64,000 nucleotides of DNA from an uncultured Psychrobacter sp. GTDB lineage: Bacteria; Pseudomonadota; Gammaproteobacteria; Pseudomonadales; Moraxellaceae. The number at the start of each line of letters is the position of its first letter. The first letter of the stretch is position 1. The stretch spans positions 310,001 to 374,000 of the forward strand of contig NZ_CANMAH010000001.1 of NCBI RefSeq assembly GCF_947495825.1. Reading direction: 5' to 3'. Of this stretch, positions 18,401-27,193 are shown piece by piece. Under the pieces are notes generated by a model that had not been told where the DNA came from, did not search any database, and was given only the letters and a program-made list of their open reading frames with translations. The position numbers and the translations under genes were made by a program.

Positions 18401-18717
18401 ATGACCGGATATAATTCACTTGATGGTGGCAAGTTAAGCCATTCAATGGCATTACTGTCTATAGTATGTTCAGGGTCTTGCTGTATCTCAAAAAGCGCTT
18501 CCCATGGCAGTACATAGCCATCATCTGATTGATAAGCGAGCTCTTCATCTGCCAAACTCTCCCAATAAAAGTCGGCATCTGTTTTGGCTACCAATTTATA
18601 GTTATGCCTTAAACCAATATCATCATATTGCAGTGGCGCAGACTCGACACTATTGACTACAGTTTCTGATGTTGCGGTCTGCTTGTTTTTATTTTTTTTC
18701 CAAAATGCTAGTTTCAT
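15478..18717 (-). CDS. zorD: ZorD: SNF2-family helicase of type I Zorya
   Basis: A 1079-residue protein. The first 550 residues are a Zorya-specific region of unclear fold, including ALLSNVVQAKHF-like and acidic stretches. The C-terminal half is an SNF2/Swi2 DNA translocase: motif I LLADDMGLGKTLQLL near 617, motif II as CDEAQKIK near 739, CTGTPVENSLVDLWCLFDF (motif III), and motif VI ATDRAYRIGQ near 1016. Length matches ZorD of type I Zorya (about 1080). In studied Zorya, ZorD acts with ZorC on invading DNA once the ZorAB motor senses it. It starts nine bases after the zorC stop. All ATPase motifs are intact, so it should be active. Confidence 0.92.
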   Translation of the reverse strand: MKLAFWKKNKNKQTATSETVVNSVESAPLQYDDIGLRHNYKLVAKTDADFYWESLADEELAYQSDDGYVLPWEALFEIQQDPEHTIDSNAIEWLNLPPSSELYPVIRSEKGLSDKDFQIILDGWCDKNKIKFKGSVKREGAIVSIAGKEYLLNESAWKLVEKIKAFSRITDKNKALNQKYWAQIRSLANKSEANLDEFLRKTIVLAPEELQLNLRKNLVSTESIVEVQPDFKDAPANWLQTFDSYNDVQSEYTISLPEGGLAHVIIEPQVKSVLSEIKKMPNRRIAGERAQTFLHNPFSQLGDDAVEVISSESFEQSKEDAEIYSYRMSIDKAYDESSYFISAQLTLHENSDREADPILLALSNVVQAKHFIAAYEKKSPIFLWAGYNIDRTSYLDDQVAALKNDLENIQQYEDDLQAKNVLDLNNYSARVIGIGEAEKLSSEAIQKDSGESKWLPQNLIEESATLSQLTADNDIETTTERLKQHIEQAELEGSGFVCHPEGDISISLDEAKRLLNELCDSKNENAAESNTEQEQPEAAEKKKKSTLLIANNIDEADFTKQRAEVLSLNEKNCLEARLPSSFRNQEFSLKKHQEYGVAWLQNLYQYAPMQVSGCLLADDMGLGKTLQLLCFIGEILETTEDKKPALVVAPVSLLENWESEINRFFSAKFGKVLSLYGDNLKQRKIPKHLISSQLRDDYGITKLLEDNWLGGADIVLTTYETMRDLEFSLGRVDWSVMVCDEAQKIKVPTAMVTKAAKAQKADFKIACTGTPVENSLVDLWCLFDFIQENLLGSLTEFNKEYRRPIEKKEDENGAIINHLRQLIEPQVLRRMKHDVAELPAKHEVDDCKDITISQLQRTLYKQVSNDTQSLSEQGNKGVMLKALHDMRMICAHPLKLHQQATINDSPKAKWLIETLELIKQKNEKVIIFTEFRDIQVFIKRLLLERYGLNVTTVNGDTNTDSKKGLTRQATIDKFQEIEGFNAIILSTVAVGFGVNIQKANHVIHYTRSWNPAKEDQATDRAYRIGQDKEVYVYYPSISAQDFETFEIKLDKLLSSKRRLADDMLEPNTEITQELIQSVY

Positions 18718-18726
18718 AACTGCTCT

Positions 18727-20148
18727 CTAATGGCGCCTTTTATATTTTGGACTAGCAGGTTGATTAGAAAAAACTCCCAATTCAGCGAGTTTTTCATCAA
18801 ATCTTGCCTCCCAATTTCCTGAATGACTCAAACTCATCCCCCGACCAGAATCACTTTTAAAGATTGAGTGTTGTTTACTTTTTAATTCATGAACCGTGAT
18901 ATTTTTTTTACTAAGATTGAAAGGTAAGTCACTATATCCATAGCAGGCATTCCCAGTATCTGAAAAATCAACAATATGGACGTTATCAATTTTTAATAAA
19001 AAAGCATTATTACTAGGGGTAGAGCCTATAAGACTTTTCAACCTACCGCGGTTAAGTTCTATAAACTTTTTATGTGCCGGACTCCGAGATTGCAGAGCTG
19101 CTGTTCCTAAAAATATCTGAGAAAAAGAGATTTTATCAATAAACTTAATCCAGTAGTCAAAGCGATCCCTATCGGCTGTATGACTAAATAATTTAAAGAA
19201 CGCTTCTAAATCTGCTCTGACGAACCATTGAATCACCATTTTTTTGGTATCCAAGCTGACGTTACGCCAGCCTGCCGATGAGTCGTATTGAGGATTACCC
19301 CACTGCGTCAGAGAGACGCTCTTTAAAGCTTCATGTACTATTGTACGCTTTGAGGTAGTTGCATAACGTTCAAGTAACGCTTTTAATATGTCTTTGGTAT
19401 AGATTGGGTTTTGTTCTAATAAGCGCAGAAAGCGAGGGATGACTTTAAAATAGTCGTCCTCTTTCATCGTTTTAACCGACTTGATAGATGAGCTTACTAA
19501 ACTATCCCAAAACCAACTATTCGGTGCGATACTTAGGCTTTCTAGCTGATTGCTTACTCTGTCCTCGTCGCTATTATGTAAAAAATTACGAATAAACTTT
19601 TTGGAAGGGTCTGCTGATAGGAGTTCAGGATGGTCGGTTAACGTCGTTAGCCATTTTTTGGGCCGTGTGGTGGTTTGAAATAAAGAGGAGCGGTTGTTAC
19701 TTAATATGTTTTTGAGCTCAAGCCAGTTGTTGGGACGTTTATTGATCTCCTCTTGCTCTACTGCAAAATAACTATAAAGCAAAGGGAAATAAACGGCCTT
19801 AAGCAATTCAGGCTGCATGTTCTTAAACTGATTAATTAGTTTACTACCCACAAAAGTAAATAAAATTTTATCCTCATAATGCGGCAATTTTTTGCTTAGT
19901 GACCATGCAAGATTCTTCCAGTCACGTTTAGTCAGATAGTCTATGCCAGACTTTTCTAACTTTTTAATAGAATTGATAATCTTTTCTTCAACAGGCTGAG
20001 CATTTTCCATATCATCAAACCTACGCTCAATGATATCTAAGGTTTTTATCAATTTATGCGGTCTAGCAAATTTGTTTTGTGCTTGAGCAGGCTCAGAAAA
20101 CCTCTCGACGCTCACGTTTAGTCTTTGCTTTAAATAAGCGATACTCAT
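18727..20148 (-). CDS. zorC: ZorC: EH-signature protein of type I Zorya
   Basis: A 473-residue protein at the zorC position, between zorB and zorD. It is helical and basic with an EH-signature-like C-terminal half (WRNVSLDTKKMVIQWFVRADLEAFFKLFSHTADRDRFDYWIKFID, given in pieces: WRNVSLDTKKMVIQ near 285 and DRDRFDYWIKFI near 325). This domain is diagnostic of ZorC, a DNA-binding partner of ZorD. ATG 20148 follows AAGGTAG at the end of zorB; an alternative GTG lies one codon earlier. Identification rests on position, length and the domain pattern, since ZorC sequences are poorly conserved. Confidence 0.85.
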   Translation of the reverse strand: MSIAYLKQRLNVSVERFSEPAQAQNKFARPHKLIKTLDIIERRFDDMENAQPVEEKIINSIKKLEKSGIDYLTKRDWKNLAWSLSKKLPHYEDKILFTFVGSKLINQFKNMQPELLKAVYFPLLYSYFAVEQEEINKRPNNWLELKNILSNNRSSLFQTTTRPKKWLTTLTDHPELLSADPSKKFIRNFLHNSDEDRVSNQLESLSIAPNSWFWDSLVSSSIKSVKTMKEDDYFKVIPRFLRLLEQNPIYTKDILKALLERYATTSKRTIVHEALKSVSLTQWGNPQYDSSAGWRNVSLDTKKMVIQWFVRADLEAFFKLFSHTADRDRFDYWIKFIDKISFSQIFLGTAALQSRSPAHKKFIELNRGRLKSLIGSTPSNNAFLLKIDNVHIVDFSDTGNACYGYSDLPFNLSKKNITVHELKSKQHSIFKSDSGRGMSLSHSGNWEARFDEKLAELGVFSNQPASPKYKRRH

Positions 20149-20153
20149 CACAT

Positions 20154-20888
20154 CTACCTTGGTAACTGACAGCTTTCAACAGAAACGGCATCAAAGGTGG
20201 GTTGATCCTCGATATTCTCTGATTCTTTTAAACCGTAAAACTGCATCCGTAACTCGACCCGACGTGAAGCTTCTTTACTGTCTTTTGCAGCATTAAATGA
20301 AACCCCTCCAGCTAGGAACAGCTGTTTAATTTGATTTTTTTGCTCATCAGTCAGATTAAGATCTGGGTTGAATTGAGGATCGAGCAAACTGCACATAACC
20401 CATTCTGAGCGCCGCAAGCTTAAGTTTAGATTATATAAATACGAACCATCCGTATCGGTAAAGCCTTCAATCACAATTTGTTTGAACCACTTTTTACCAT
20501 TTTCACTATTTGCAGCATCTAAAACGACGGGTACTAACGCACTTAATGCTTTTACACCTTCTGAATTTAATCGATAGTCATTGTGACCAAAACGACCTGC
20601 TTCACCAAAATTAATACGGTTTTCTTTACAGTCGACGGTAACCAGTTGATCTTTTAAAGTAGGGTCATCTTTGATACTGGTACAAATATCTAAAATCTCC
20701 GAGCTGCGTTCTTTCTCTGCTTGTGTGGCTTCATTGATCTTTTTGGTCACTACCATTAAAGACACCGCCATCACCACCAAAAACAAGGTCATAAGCGCGG
20801 TCATCAAGTCAGCAAATGATATCCAAAAAGGTTTCTCACCCTCATCTTTTGGACGGTGCTTTTTTGCGTACCTATTATTACCAAACAT
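20154..20888 (-). CDS. zorB: ZorB: MotB-like stator protein with OmpA-type domain
   Basis: A 244-residue inner-membrane protein. A short basic cytoplasmic tail leads to one membrane helix starting PFWISFADLMTALMTLFLVV, in which Asp27 is the proton-carrying aspartate of MotB/ZorB stators. The periplasmic part holds an OmpA-like peptidoglycan-binding domain with VIEGFTDTDGSYLYNLNLS (about residues 135-155) and RRVELRMQF near 225. ZorA and ZorB form a 5:2 proton-driven motor. The MotB match is not flagellar here: the genes beside it are zorC and zorD. It starts 18 bases after the zorA stop with GGAGTG upstream and ends two bases before zorC. Confidence 0.93.
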   Translation of the reverse strand: MFGNNRYAKKHRPKDEGEKPFWISFADLMTALMTLFLVVMAVSLMVVTKKINEATQAEKERSSEILDICTSIKDDPTLKDQLVTVDCKENRINFGEAGRFGHNDYRLNSEGVKALSALVPVVLDAANSENGKKWFKQIVIEGFTDTDGSYLYNLNLSLRRSEWVMCSLLDPQFNPDLNLTDEQKNQIKQLFLAGGVSFNAAKDSKEASRRVELRMQFYGLKESENIEDQPTFDAVSVESCQLPR

Positions 20889-20906
20889 TAGCGATACACT
20901 CCAAAA

Positions 20907-22976
20907 TTACACTCTGACTTTTTGGGTCAAATCTTCAAGATCTTCTACCACATTCCCTAGGCCTTCGACGCCCGTTGCAAGTCGTTTGACCGCTTGATCA
21001 AGTGTGTTATCGAAGGATAATAACGATTGGTTTAGGCTACTTTCAACAGAGCTACCAAAACTATCAAAGCTTTTCACCAATACATCGCTGACCTCTGTTA
21101 AGTACTCCTGCATCTCTGCCTTCACTTGATTAAGCGCAGTTGTCATGCCTTGCATATCGTTTAGCAGTTGACTTCTCATACCGGCCTCAGATTTTGACTG
21201 CTGAATGAGGCTCTCGAGCGTTTCGATGGCAAGATTGACGCTATTTTGAGAGTTCTTATAATCTCTGACCAACTCAATCAAGTTACTGCTGGCGTTTGTC
21301 ATATTGGTTGAGGTGGTATTAACCTGTGCGATAAGTTCTGAGGATTTTTCAGTAACCGTATTCAGCGAGCTACCTGCTGTCGTAAACTGCTCGGACGCTC
21401 GGCGCATTTTTTCTGCGCCCTCGTTCATACCAGTGATACTATCGGTGGTGACTTGAGACAGTTTTTGAATGTTCTCTTTATGGGTCTGAACGGCATCTTG
21501 GCTTTGCGCTATCAGCTCTTTAATCTCGCTACCTAAGTTATCAATGAGTATTGATGACTGCTCATGAAGTTTTTGCTGATTGTCTGATATCAAGCGATCT
21601 TGCTCAACTCGCTGCTCTGCAACATTTTTTAGCAGACCTGACATGGAGGCGCCCAAATCTGAGACGAGCTCTGACATCTTAGTATTTAGCTGTTCTGCAG
21701 CTTGTAGTCCTTGCTCACTCATCTTGGCAGAGCCTGCAGATAGGTTTTCTACCATATCGTTCATTTGAGCTGCCATCTCGTTTTGCTTTTGATGGATATC
21801 CTCCATCATGTTTGTCATTTGCGTCTCTAGCGTCTTCGTTGATGTTTCACTATTGACTTGCATGTCTGTAATGAGCTGAGAAAATCCTGACTGCATCTCA
21901 CGCATAGCGGTGACAGACTGCGTCATCATCTCACTCATACCCGTCATTTGGCTGCCAAATGTCGTTTCAAGCTTACTCATAAAGGCGGTCAATACATCAG
22001 TCATCAGCTCTTGCACGGCAGAGCCTTGATCGCCACTCACTTGCTGCACGCTGGAGGCAATCTTATCTAATGGGCCTTGTAAGTTGTCAGTGATAGACTC
22101 GCCTATTTGAGTTGCCATCGACTGACTGGTTTGCGCATAAGACTCACTCAAATGAGTCGCAAAAGCTGCCTGATTCTTTTTATTCTCTTCAACCAGATTG
22201 GTCATCATGGCTTTTAAATCATTAACCAGGCTGTCTTTGAGCTGGCGGGCATTGGCTTCGTTTGCTTCGGATGATTTAAGTAACTTTGCTAAATACTCTT
22301 CACCGCTGTCATCAGGTATAAAGGCGTTGTCAATGGCAGTATTTAGCCTTTGTAATTGCGCATAGCACTGTCTGAGCCATGACTTTTCACGCCATGTGAT
22401 AACCATAGCGACCAGAATAGCTAACCCAGACGCCATGAATGCTTCAGCAACGCCAGTCAGTAGTAGGTTTAGACTGTCTTGAACCGTGTCAGGACTACCA
22501 GCAGGATCAAAGGCTAGTAGACCGATGAGCAGACCTGCAAAGGTAACAATAATACCGACACCCGTAATCATGCCAGGCAAATGCTTATAAAACTCTACCT
22601 TTAATGGTACATCTACAACGATGGACTCTGTAAAAAACGCTTCACTTGGCACAGTTGCATGCGAATGAACAACCCTATCTTCCCCATCTACCGTCTCATG
22701 AATATCATGGAAGGTTTTTTTGTAATTCGACCAAGCTTGTTTTAACGATGTATGACTACTAAACTTTTCATCTAATAAGTCTTTATTGACCCCAGATGTG
22801 TCATCAACCGCTTCTAGCTCCTTAGTTAATTGCAACAGCTTGTTATTTAGCGCTTTAGCAGGTTTAGTGTAATTTAAATAGAAGACTATGCCGACAATCA
22901 CGACAAAAACCAAAATCAATGCTGGGAATACAAAATACTCCTGCGAGACTTGCGCCACTTTTAACCAAAAATCCAT
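20907..22976 (-). CDS. zorA: ZorA: MotA-like stator with long coiled-coil tail
   Basis: A 689-residue protein. A first membrane helix (FPALILVFVVIVGIVFYL, residues 16-33) is followed by a MotA/TolQ/ExbB-type core with MITGVGIIVTFAGLLIGLLA near 140 and LLTGVAEAFMASGLAILVAM near 175. From about residue 230 onward the protein is an extended helical, Gln/Met/Ser-rich coiled coil with repeating QM and heptad patterns, the long cytoplasmic tail typical of ZorA, believed to relay the membrane signal to ZorC/ZorD. I choose ATG 22976, preceded by AGGGTGGG, over the TTG at 22997. First gene of the zorABCD operon, divergent from hsdM. Confidence 0.93.
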   Translation of the reverse strand: MDFWLKVAQVSQEYFVFPALILVFVVIVGIVFYLNYTKPAKALNNKLLQLTKELEAVDDTSGVNKDLLDEKFSSHTSLKQAWSNYKKTFHDIHETVDGEDRVVHSHATVPSEAFFTESIVVDVPLKVEFYKHLPGMITGVGIIVTFAGLLIGLLAFDPAGSPDTVQDSLNLLLTGVAEAFMASGLAILVAMVITWREKSWLRQCYAQLQRLNTAIDNAFIPDDSGEEYLAKLLKSSEANEANARQLKDSLVNDLKAMMTNLVEENKKNQAAFATHLSESYAQTSQSMATQIGESITDNLQGPLDKIASSVQQVSGDQGSAVQELMTDVLTAFMSKLETTFGSQMTGMSEMMTQSVTAMREMQSGFSQLITDMQVNSETSTKTLETQMTNMMEDIHQKQNEMAAQMNDMVENLSAGSAKMSEQGLQAAEQLNTKMSELVSDLGASMSGLLKNVAEQRVEQDRLISDNQQKLHEQSSILIDNLGSEIKELIAQSQDAVQTHKENIQKLSQVTTDSITGMNEGAEKMRRASEQFTTAGSSLNTVTEKSSELIAQVNTTSTNMTNASSNLIELVRDYKNSQNSVNLAIETLESLIQQSKSEAGMRSQLLNDMQGMTTALNQVKAEMQEYLTEVSDVLVKSFDSFGSSVESSLNQSLLSFDNTLDQAVKRLATGVEGLGNVVEDLEDLTQKVRV

Positions 22977-23366
22977 CGACACTGCCCACCCTATCAATAA
23001 TTACAGACTGTAACTCACAAAAATACAATGGTAACATAAACAAATGATTAGAAAACTGTTGACATTAAACATCTATAAAAAACTAGACGATTCTCGGTAC
23101 TTATAATTATCTATTATGAGTCAACATAGTGGCTAAAATGTGGCTGCCTTTAAAGCACCCTTGCCTCCTTACGACATTAGATGACGCATAGTATCTCCTC
23201 TGCTCTAAACATCCTTCTCATTTAATCGCACTGACTCTACACTAGACTCGATAATTATTAGTCGTTTAAGTCAGGCTATACAGTAAGCAAACAAGCAGTA
23301 ATGTGCTACCATTCTTCGATATTTTTTCATTCAATAAAGCATTCTCTAAACATAAGATTTATAACT
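22977..23366. other. Divergent control region between zorA and hsdM
   Basis: About 390 AT-rich bases that must hold promoters for both the Zorya operon and the hsd operon. TTGACA occurs at 23059-23064 and TATAAT at 23102-23107 on the plus strand, but they are too far apart to pair. No clear operator, terminator or small gene was found. Confidence 0.5.
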
Positions 23367-25796
23367 ATGGCACTTAAGAAAACCGAGATTTATTCTACCC
23401 TTTGGGCAAGTTGCAATGAGCTACGCGGTGGCATGGATGCCAGTCAATACAAAGACTACGTATTGACCATGCTATTTATGAAATACGTGTCTGATAAATA
23501 TAAAGACGATGCTTTTGGCGATATCCTAGTGCCAGAAGGCGGTAGCTTCGATGATATGGTGGCGCTGAAAGGTGACAAAGAGATCGGCGAAAAGGTCGAT
23601 AAGATTATCGCTAAGCTGGCTGAAGCTAACGGTTTACGCGGTGTCATTGACGTTGCTGACTTTAACGATGAAGAAAAACTGGGTAAAGGCAAAGAGCATA
23701 TCGACCGCTTATCGAAGCTAATCGGTATCTTTGAGGGATTAGATCTATCGGGCAACCGTGCTGATGGTGATGACTTACTAGGTGATGCTTACGAATTTCT
23801 AATGCGTCATTTCGCTACAGAATCTGGTAAATCTAAGGGTCAGTTTTATACGCCATCGGAAGTGTCACGTATTCTAGCGAAGATTATCGGCGTTGACGAC
23901 AATACGCCACAAGACGCGACCGTATACGACCCTGCCTGTGGTTCAGGTTCTCTGCTACTAAAAGTCAGTGATGAAGCACCACGTGGCTTGACGATCTATG
24001 GTCAAGAGATGGACTTTGCCACGACCGCACTTGCGAAAATGAACATGATCTTGCATGGGGCGACGGGTGCAGATATCTACAAAGGCAACACCCTATCTTC
24101 CCCGCACTTTGTAGAAGGCAGTCAGCTTAAGACCTTTGATTTTATCGTGGCAAACCCGCCCTTTAGTAATAAAAACTGGACCAGTGGCTTAAATCCAGAG
24201 TCGGATGAGTTTAACCGTTTTACTTGGGGTATTCCACCTGAGAAAAATGGCGATTATGCTTTCCTTTTACATATTATCAAAAGCTTAAAAAGCACGGGCG
24301 TTGGCGCAGTGATCTTGCCACATGGCGTGCTGTTCCGAGGCAATGCCGAAGCGCATATCCGCCAGAACCTTATCAAACAAGGCTATATCAAAGGCATTAT
24401 CGGCTTGCCAGCCAACCTCTTCTACGGTACGGGCATACCTGCTTGTGTCATCGTGATAGATAAAAACACTGCTGAGAGCCGAGCCAAAGGGGATGCGGGT
24501 CTATTTATGATAGATGCCAGCCGCGGCTACATGAAAGATGGTAATAAAAACCGCTTACGCAGCCAAGATATTCACAAAATCGTCGATGTCTTTAACTCTC
24601 AAATTGCTCTAGAAGGCTATAGCCGAATGGTGGAGCTGGATGAAATCATTGAAAACGACTATAACTTAAACATTCCTCGCTATATCGATGCCAGTATCGA
24701 TGAGGATCAGCATGATCTGACCGCACATTTAAAAGGCGGTATCCCTGTTGCCGATATCGACTCTTTAGAGTCTTATTGGCAAGTACTACCTACCTTACGC
24801 CAGACGCTATTTTCTGAAATGGCGCATAGCCGTGATGGTTATCGTGAGTGTCTCGTGGCATCGACCGAGGTCAAAGCAGCGGTATTGGCTCATCCTGAAT
24901 TTATCGCCTTTGCTGAGCAAAGCTTAACGCCATTTAATGACTGGTGGCAAGATATTGATCTTGCTAGCATTCAGCAGGGTGCTCGGCCCAAAGCCATTAT
25001 TCATAAGATCAGTGAAGACCTGCTAGCACGCTACGCTCATGCCCCACTGTTAGATAAATACGACATTTATCAAATCCTGATGGACTACTGGAGTGAGCGC
25101 TTGCAGGACGATATCTATGCTATTAGCCAAGATGGCTGGAGTATCGGCAGTCAGCTACGCAAGCTAGTCGTGGCTAAGGGTGAAAAGCTGAAAGAAGAGC
25201 CTGATCTGATTATTAATAAGGTCAAATACAAAGCCGAGCTGATCCCGCCTGCGCTGATCATCGACCGTTATTATAATGATGAGCAAGCCCATATCGATAC
25301 GTTACAGGCTGAGCTAGATACTGCTTCAAGTACAATAGCGGACTATACGGAAGAACACGGCGATGAGGAAGGCTTACTAGCGGATGCCGCCACTGACAAA
25401 GGCAGCTTTACTAAGTCCAGTGTCAACGCACGTCTAAAACTTGTCAGCGATAGTGATGAAAAAGACGTGCTCCATCAGTTGCTTTCTTATTTCGATACTG
25501 AGACCAAAGCCAAAAAGTCATTAAAAGAAGCACAAGATGCGTTAGACAAAGCGGTATTTGAGCACTACCCGACTTTGGATGAAAAGGCTATTAAAACGCT
25601 ATTGATTGAGGATAAATGGCACGCCACACTACAAGGTCGTATCGAAGATGAGATTGAGCGTATCACTGCCCAGCTTGCTAACCGTATCAAGGAGCTGGAT
25701 GAGCGTTATGCTGAGCCTTTATCGCAAATCGTAGACGAGGTGGAGACGTTAAGTCAAAAAGTACAAGCGCATCTGCAAGCGATGGGAGTAGCGTAA
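23367..25796 (+). CDS. hsdM: HsdM: type I restriction-modification DNA methylase subunit
   Basis: An 809-residue N6-adenine methyltransferase subunit. The start is ATG 23367 (MALKKTEIYSTLWASCNELR, the classic HsdM opening) rather than the ATG at 23301, which would add an unlike 22-residue leader. The N-terminal helical domain is followed by motif I VYDPACGSGSLLL near residue 188 and catalytic motif IV NPPFSNKNW near 261. The C-terminal 300 residues are an extra region ending in long helices (EEHGDEEGLLADAATDKGS, LKEAQDALDKAVFE), seen in the long-HsdM subgroup. It methylates the sequence recognised by HsdS. Its stop overlaps the hsdS start by one base. Confidence 0.95.
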   Translation: MALKKTEIYSTLWASCNELRGGMDASQYKDYVLTMLFMKYVSDKYKDDAFGDILVPEGGSFDDMVALKGDKEIGEKVDKIIAKLAEANGLRGVIDVADFNDEEKLGKGKEHIDRLSKLIGIFEGLDLSGNRADGDDLLGDAYEFLMRHFATESGKSKGQFYTPSEVSRILAKIIGVDDNTPQDATVYDPACGSGSLLLKVSDEAPRGLTIYGQEMDFATTALAKMNMILHGATGADIYKGNTLSSPHFVEGSQLKTFDFIVANPPFSNKNWTSGLNPESDEFNRFTWGIPPEKNGDYAFLLHIIKSLKSTGVGAVILPHGVLFRGNAEAHIRQNLIKQGYIKGIIGLPANLFYGTGIPACVIVIDKNTAESRAKGDAGLFMIDASRGYMKDGNKNRLRSQDIHKIVDVFNSQIALEGYSRMVELDEIIENDYNLNIPRYIDASIDEDQHDLTAHLKGGIPVADIDSLESYWQVLPTLRQTLFSEMAHSRDGYRECLVASTEVKAAVLAHPEFIAFAEQSLTPFNDWWQDIDLASIQQGARPKAIIHKISEDLLARYAHAPLLDKYDIYQILMDYWSERLQDDIYAISQDGWSIGSQLRKLVVAKGEKLKEEPDLIINKVKYKAELIPPALIIDRYYNDEQAHIDTLQAELDTASSTIADYTEEHGDEEGLLADAATDKGSFTKSSVNARLKLVSDSDEKDVLHQLLSYFDTETKAKKSLKEAQDALDKAVFEHYPTLDEKAIKTLLIEDKWHATLQGRIEDEIERITAQLANRIKELDERYAEPLSQIVDEVETLSQKVQAHLQAMGVA

Positions 25797-27121
25797 TGAG
25801 TGAGGTTAAAGTACCTGAGGGTTATAAGCAGACTGAGATTGGCGTTATTCCTGAGGACTGGAATTTACTACTTGCTAAAGAAATGACCTCATTTATAGGA
25901 GGTTATAGCTTTAGTAGTAATTCAGCTCAAGATAATGGCATACGCTGGATAAAAATCGCAAATGTTGGCGTTAATAAGGTTAAATGGGATGCCAAATCTT
26001 ATCTGCCCTACTCATTTTCAGAAGTGCATAGTAAATATCTACTTAAAGAAAATGACGTAGTCATTGCATTAACAAGACCTATTTTAAGTGAAAACCTTAA
26101 GATTGCCAGATTAAGATTATCTGATACACCTTCACTACTAAACCAGAGGGTAGCAAAATTAGAAGTGACTTCCAAAGGTGATATTAATTTTGCATATTAT
26201 GCATTACAAACATCTAACTTTATTGCTGCTATGAACTTAGCAATGGCTGGTACTGATCCTCCAAATATAGGAACAAAAGCACTTAGTAAAATTCAAATTT
26301 TAATTCCACCCAAACAAGAACAAACCGCCATCGCCAATGCCCTATCTGATATCGATGATTTAATCGGGTCGCTAGAAAAATTGATTGCGAAAAAAGAAGC
26401 GATTAAAACGGGCACTATGCAGCAGCTACTCACTGGCAAAACTCGCCTGCCTGAGTTTACTACTCGTGATGATGGTAGCCTAAAAGGGTTTAAACAAACT
26501 GAGCTGGGACGGATCCCTGAGGATTGGGATTACCTAACTTTAGATAGTATGGCAAATGTAAGAGGAGGGAAAAGATTACCTAAAGGAAAACAGCTTGTTA
26601 AAGCTCAAACCAAACATCCATACATTAGAGTAGCCGATATGTTTATGGGTGGGGTAGATACAACAAACATGCTTTACTTGACTGAAGATACAGCACCACT
26701 AATTAAAAACTATAGAATATTTAGCAATGAGCTATTTATAAGTGTGGCTGGCACGATAGGTCTAATTGGTAAGATACCAGCTGAACTAGATAAAGCTAAC
26801 CTTACAGAGAACGCTGATAGAATTTGTAATATACAAGGTGATTCTACCTACTTCCTATATTATTTAAGCAGTCAGAAAGTTCAAGATAAAATCCTCTCTC
26901 AAATCACTGTTGGCGCACAACCTAAACTTGCTATTCAAAGAATTAATAGTCTTGATATATTAAGTCCAAATAGTATAGAAGAACAAACCGCCATAGCTAC
27001 TATTCTCGCCGATATGGATGCTGAGATTCAAGCAGTGCAACAGCGCTTGGAAAAAACCCGTGATATTAAGCAAGGCATGATGCAGCAGCTGTTGACCGGC
27101 AAAGTGCGGTTGGTGGATTAA
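25796..27121 (+). CDS. hsdS: HsdS: type I specificity subunit with duplicated halves
   Basis: A 441-residue specificity subunit with two target-recognition domains, each followed by a conserved coiled coil. The halves are internal repeats: GYKQTEIGVIPEDWN opens the first and GFKQTELGRIPEDWD the second; EQTAIANALSDID and EQTAIATILADMD open the two coiled coils; TMQQLLTGKTRLPEF and GMMQQLLTGKVRLVD close them. The variable domains are about 25860-26310 and 26540-26980 and are more AT-rich than the conserved parts, as usual for domains exchanged by recombination. It recognises a bipartite DNA sequence that cannot be predicted by eye. Start and hsdM stop overlap (TAATG). Confidence 0.95.
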   Translation: MSEVKVPEGYKQTEIGVIPEDWNLLLAKEMTSFIGGYSFSSNSAQDNGIRWIKIANVGVNKVKWDAKSYLPYSFSEVHSKYLLKENDVVIALTRPILSENLKIARLRLSDTPSLLNQRVAKLEVTSKGDINFAYYALQTSNFIAAMNLAMAGTDPPNIGTKALSKIQILIPPKQEQTAIANALSDIDDLIGSLEKLIAKKEAIKTGTMQQLLTGKTRLPEFTTRDDGSLKGFKQTELGRIPEDWDYLTLDSMANVRGGKRLPKGKQLVKAQTKHPYIRVADMFMGGVDTTNMLYLTEDTAPLIKNYRIFSNELFISVAGTIGLIGKIPAELDKANLTENADRICNIQGDSTYFLYYLSSQKVQDKILSQITVGAQPKLAIQRINSLDILSPNSIEEQTAIATILADMDAEIQAVQQRLEKTRDIKQGMMQQLLTGKVRLVD

Positions 27122-27193
27122 AATTACGTAACCTCATCTCGATAAGATGAAGGACAATACCTAATACAATGAATGAAAAGGATTTTTGAATTA

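Noticed and set aside
20154..22976. Reading the MotA/MotB-like pair as flagellar stators
   Set aside because: The long ZorA tail and the following zorC and zorD genes show a Zorya system; no flagellar genes are near.
23301..23366. Extended hsdM start at ATG 23301
   Set aside because: The additional 22 residues are unlike any HsdM; MALKKTE at 23367 is the family's usual beginning.
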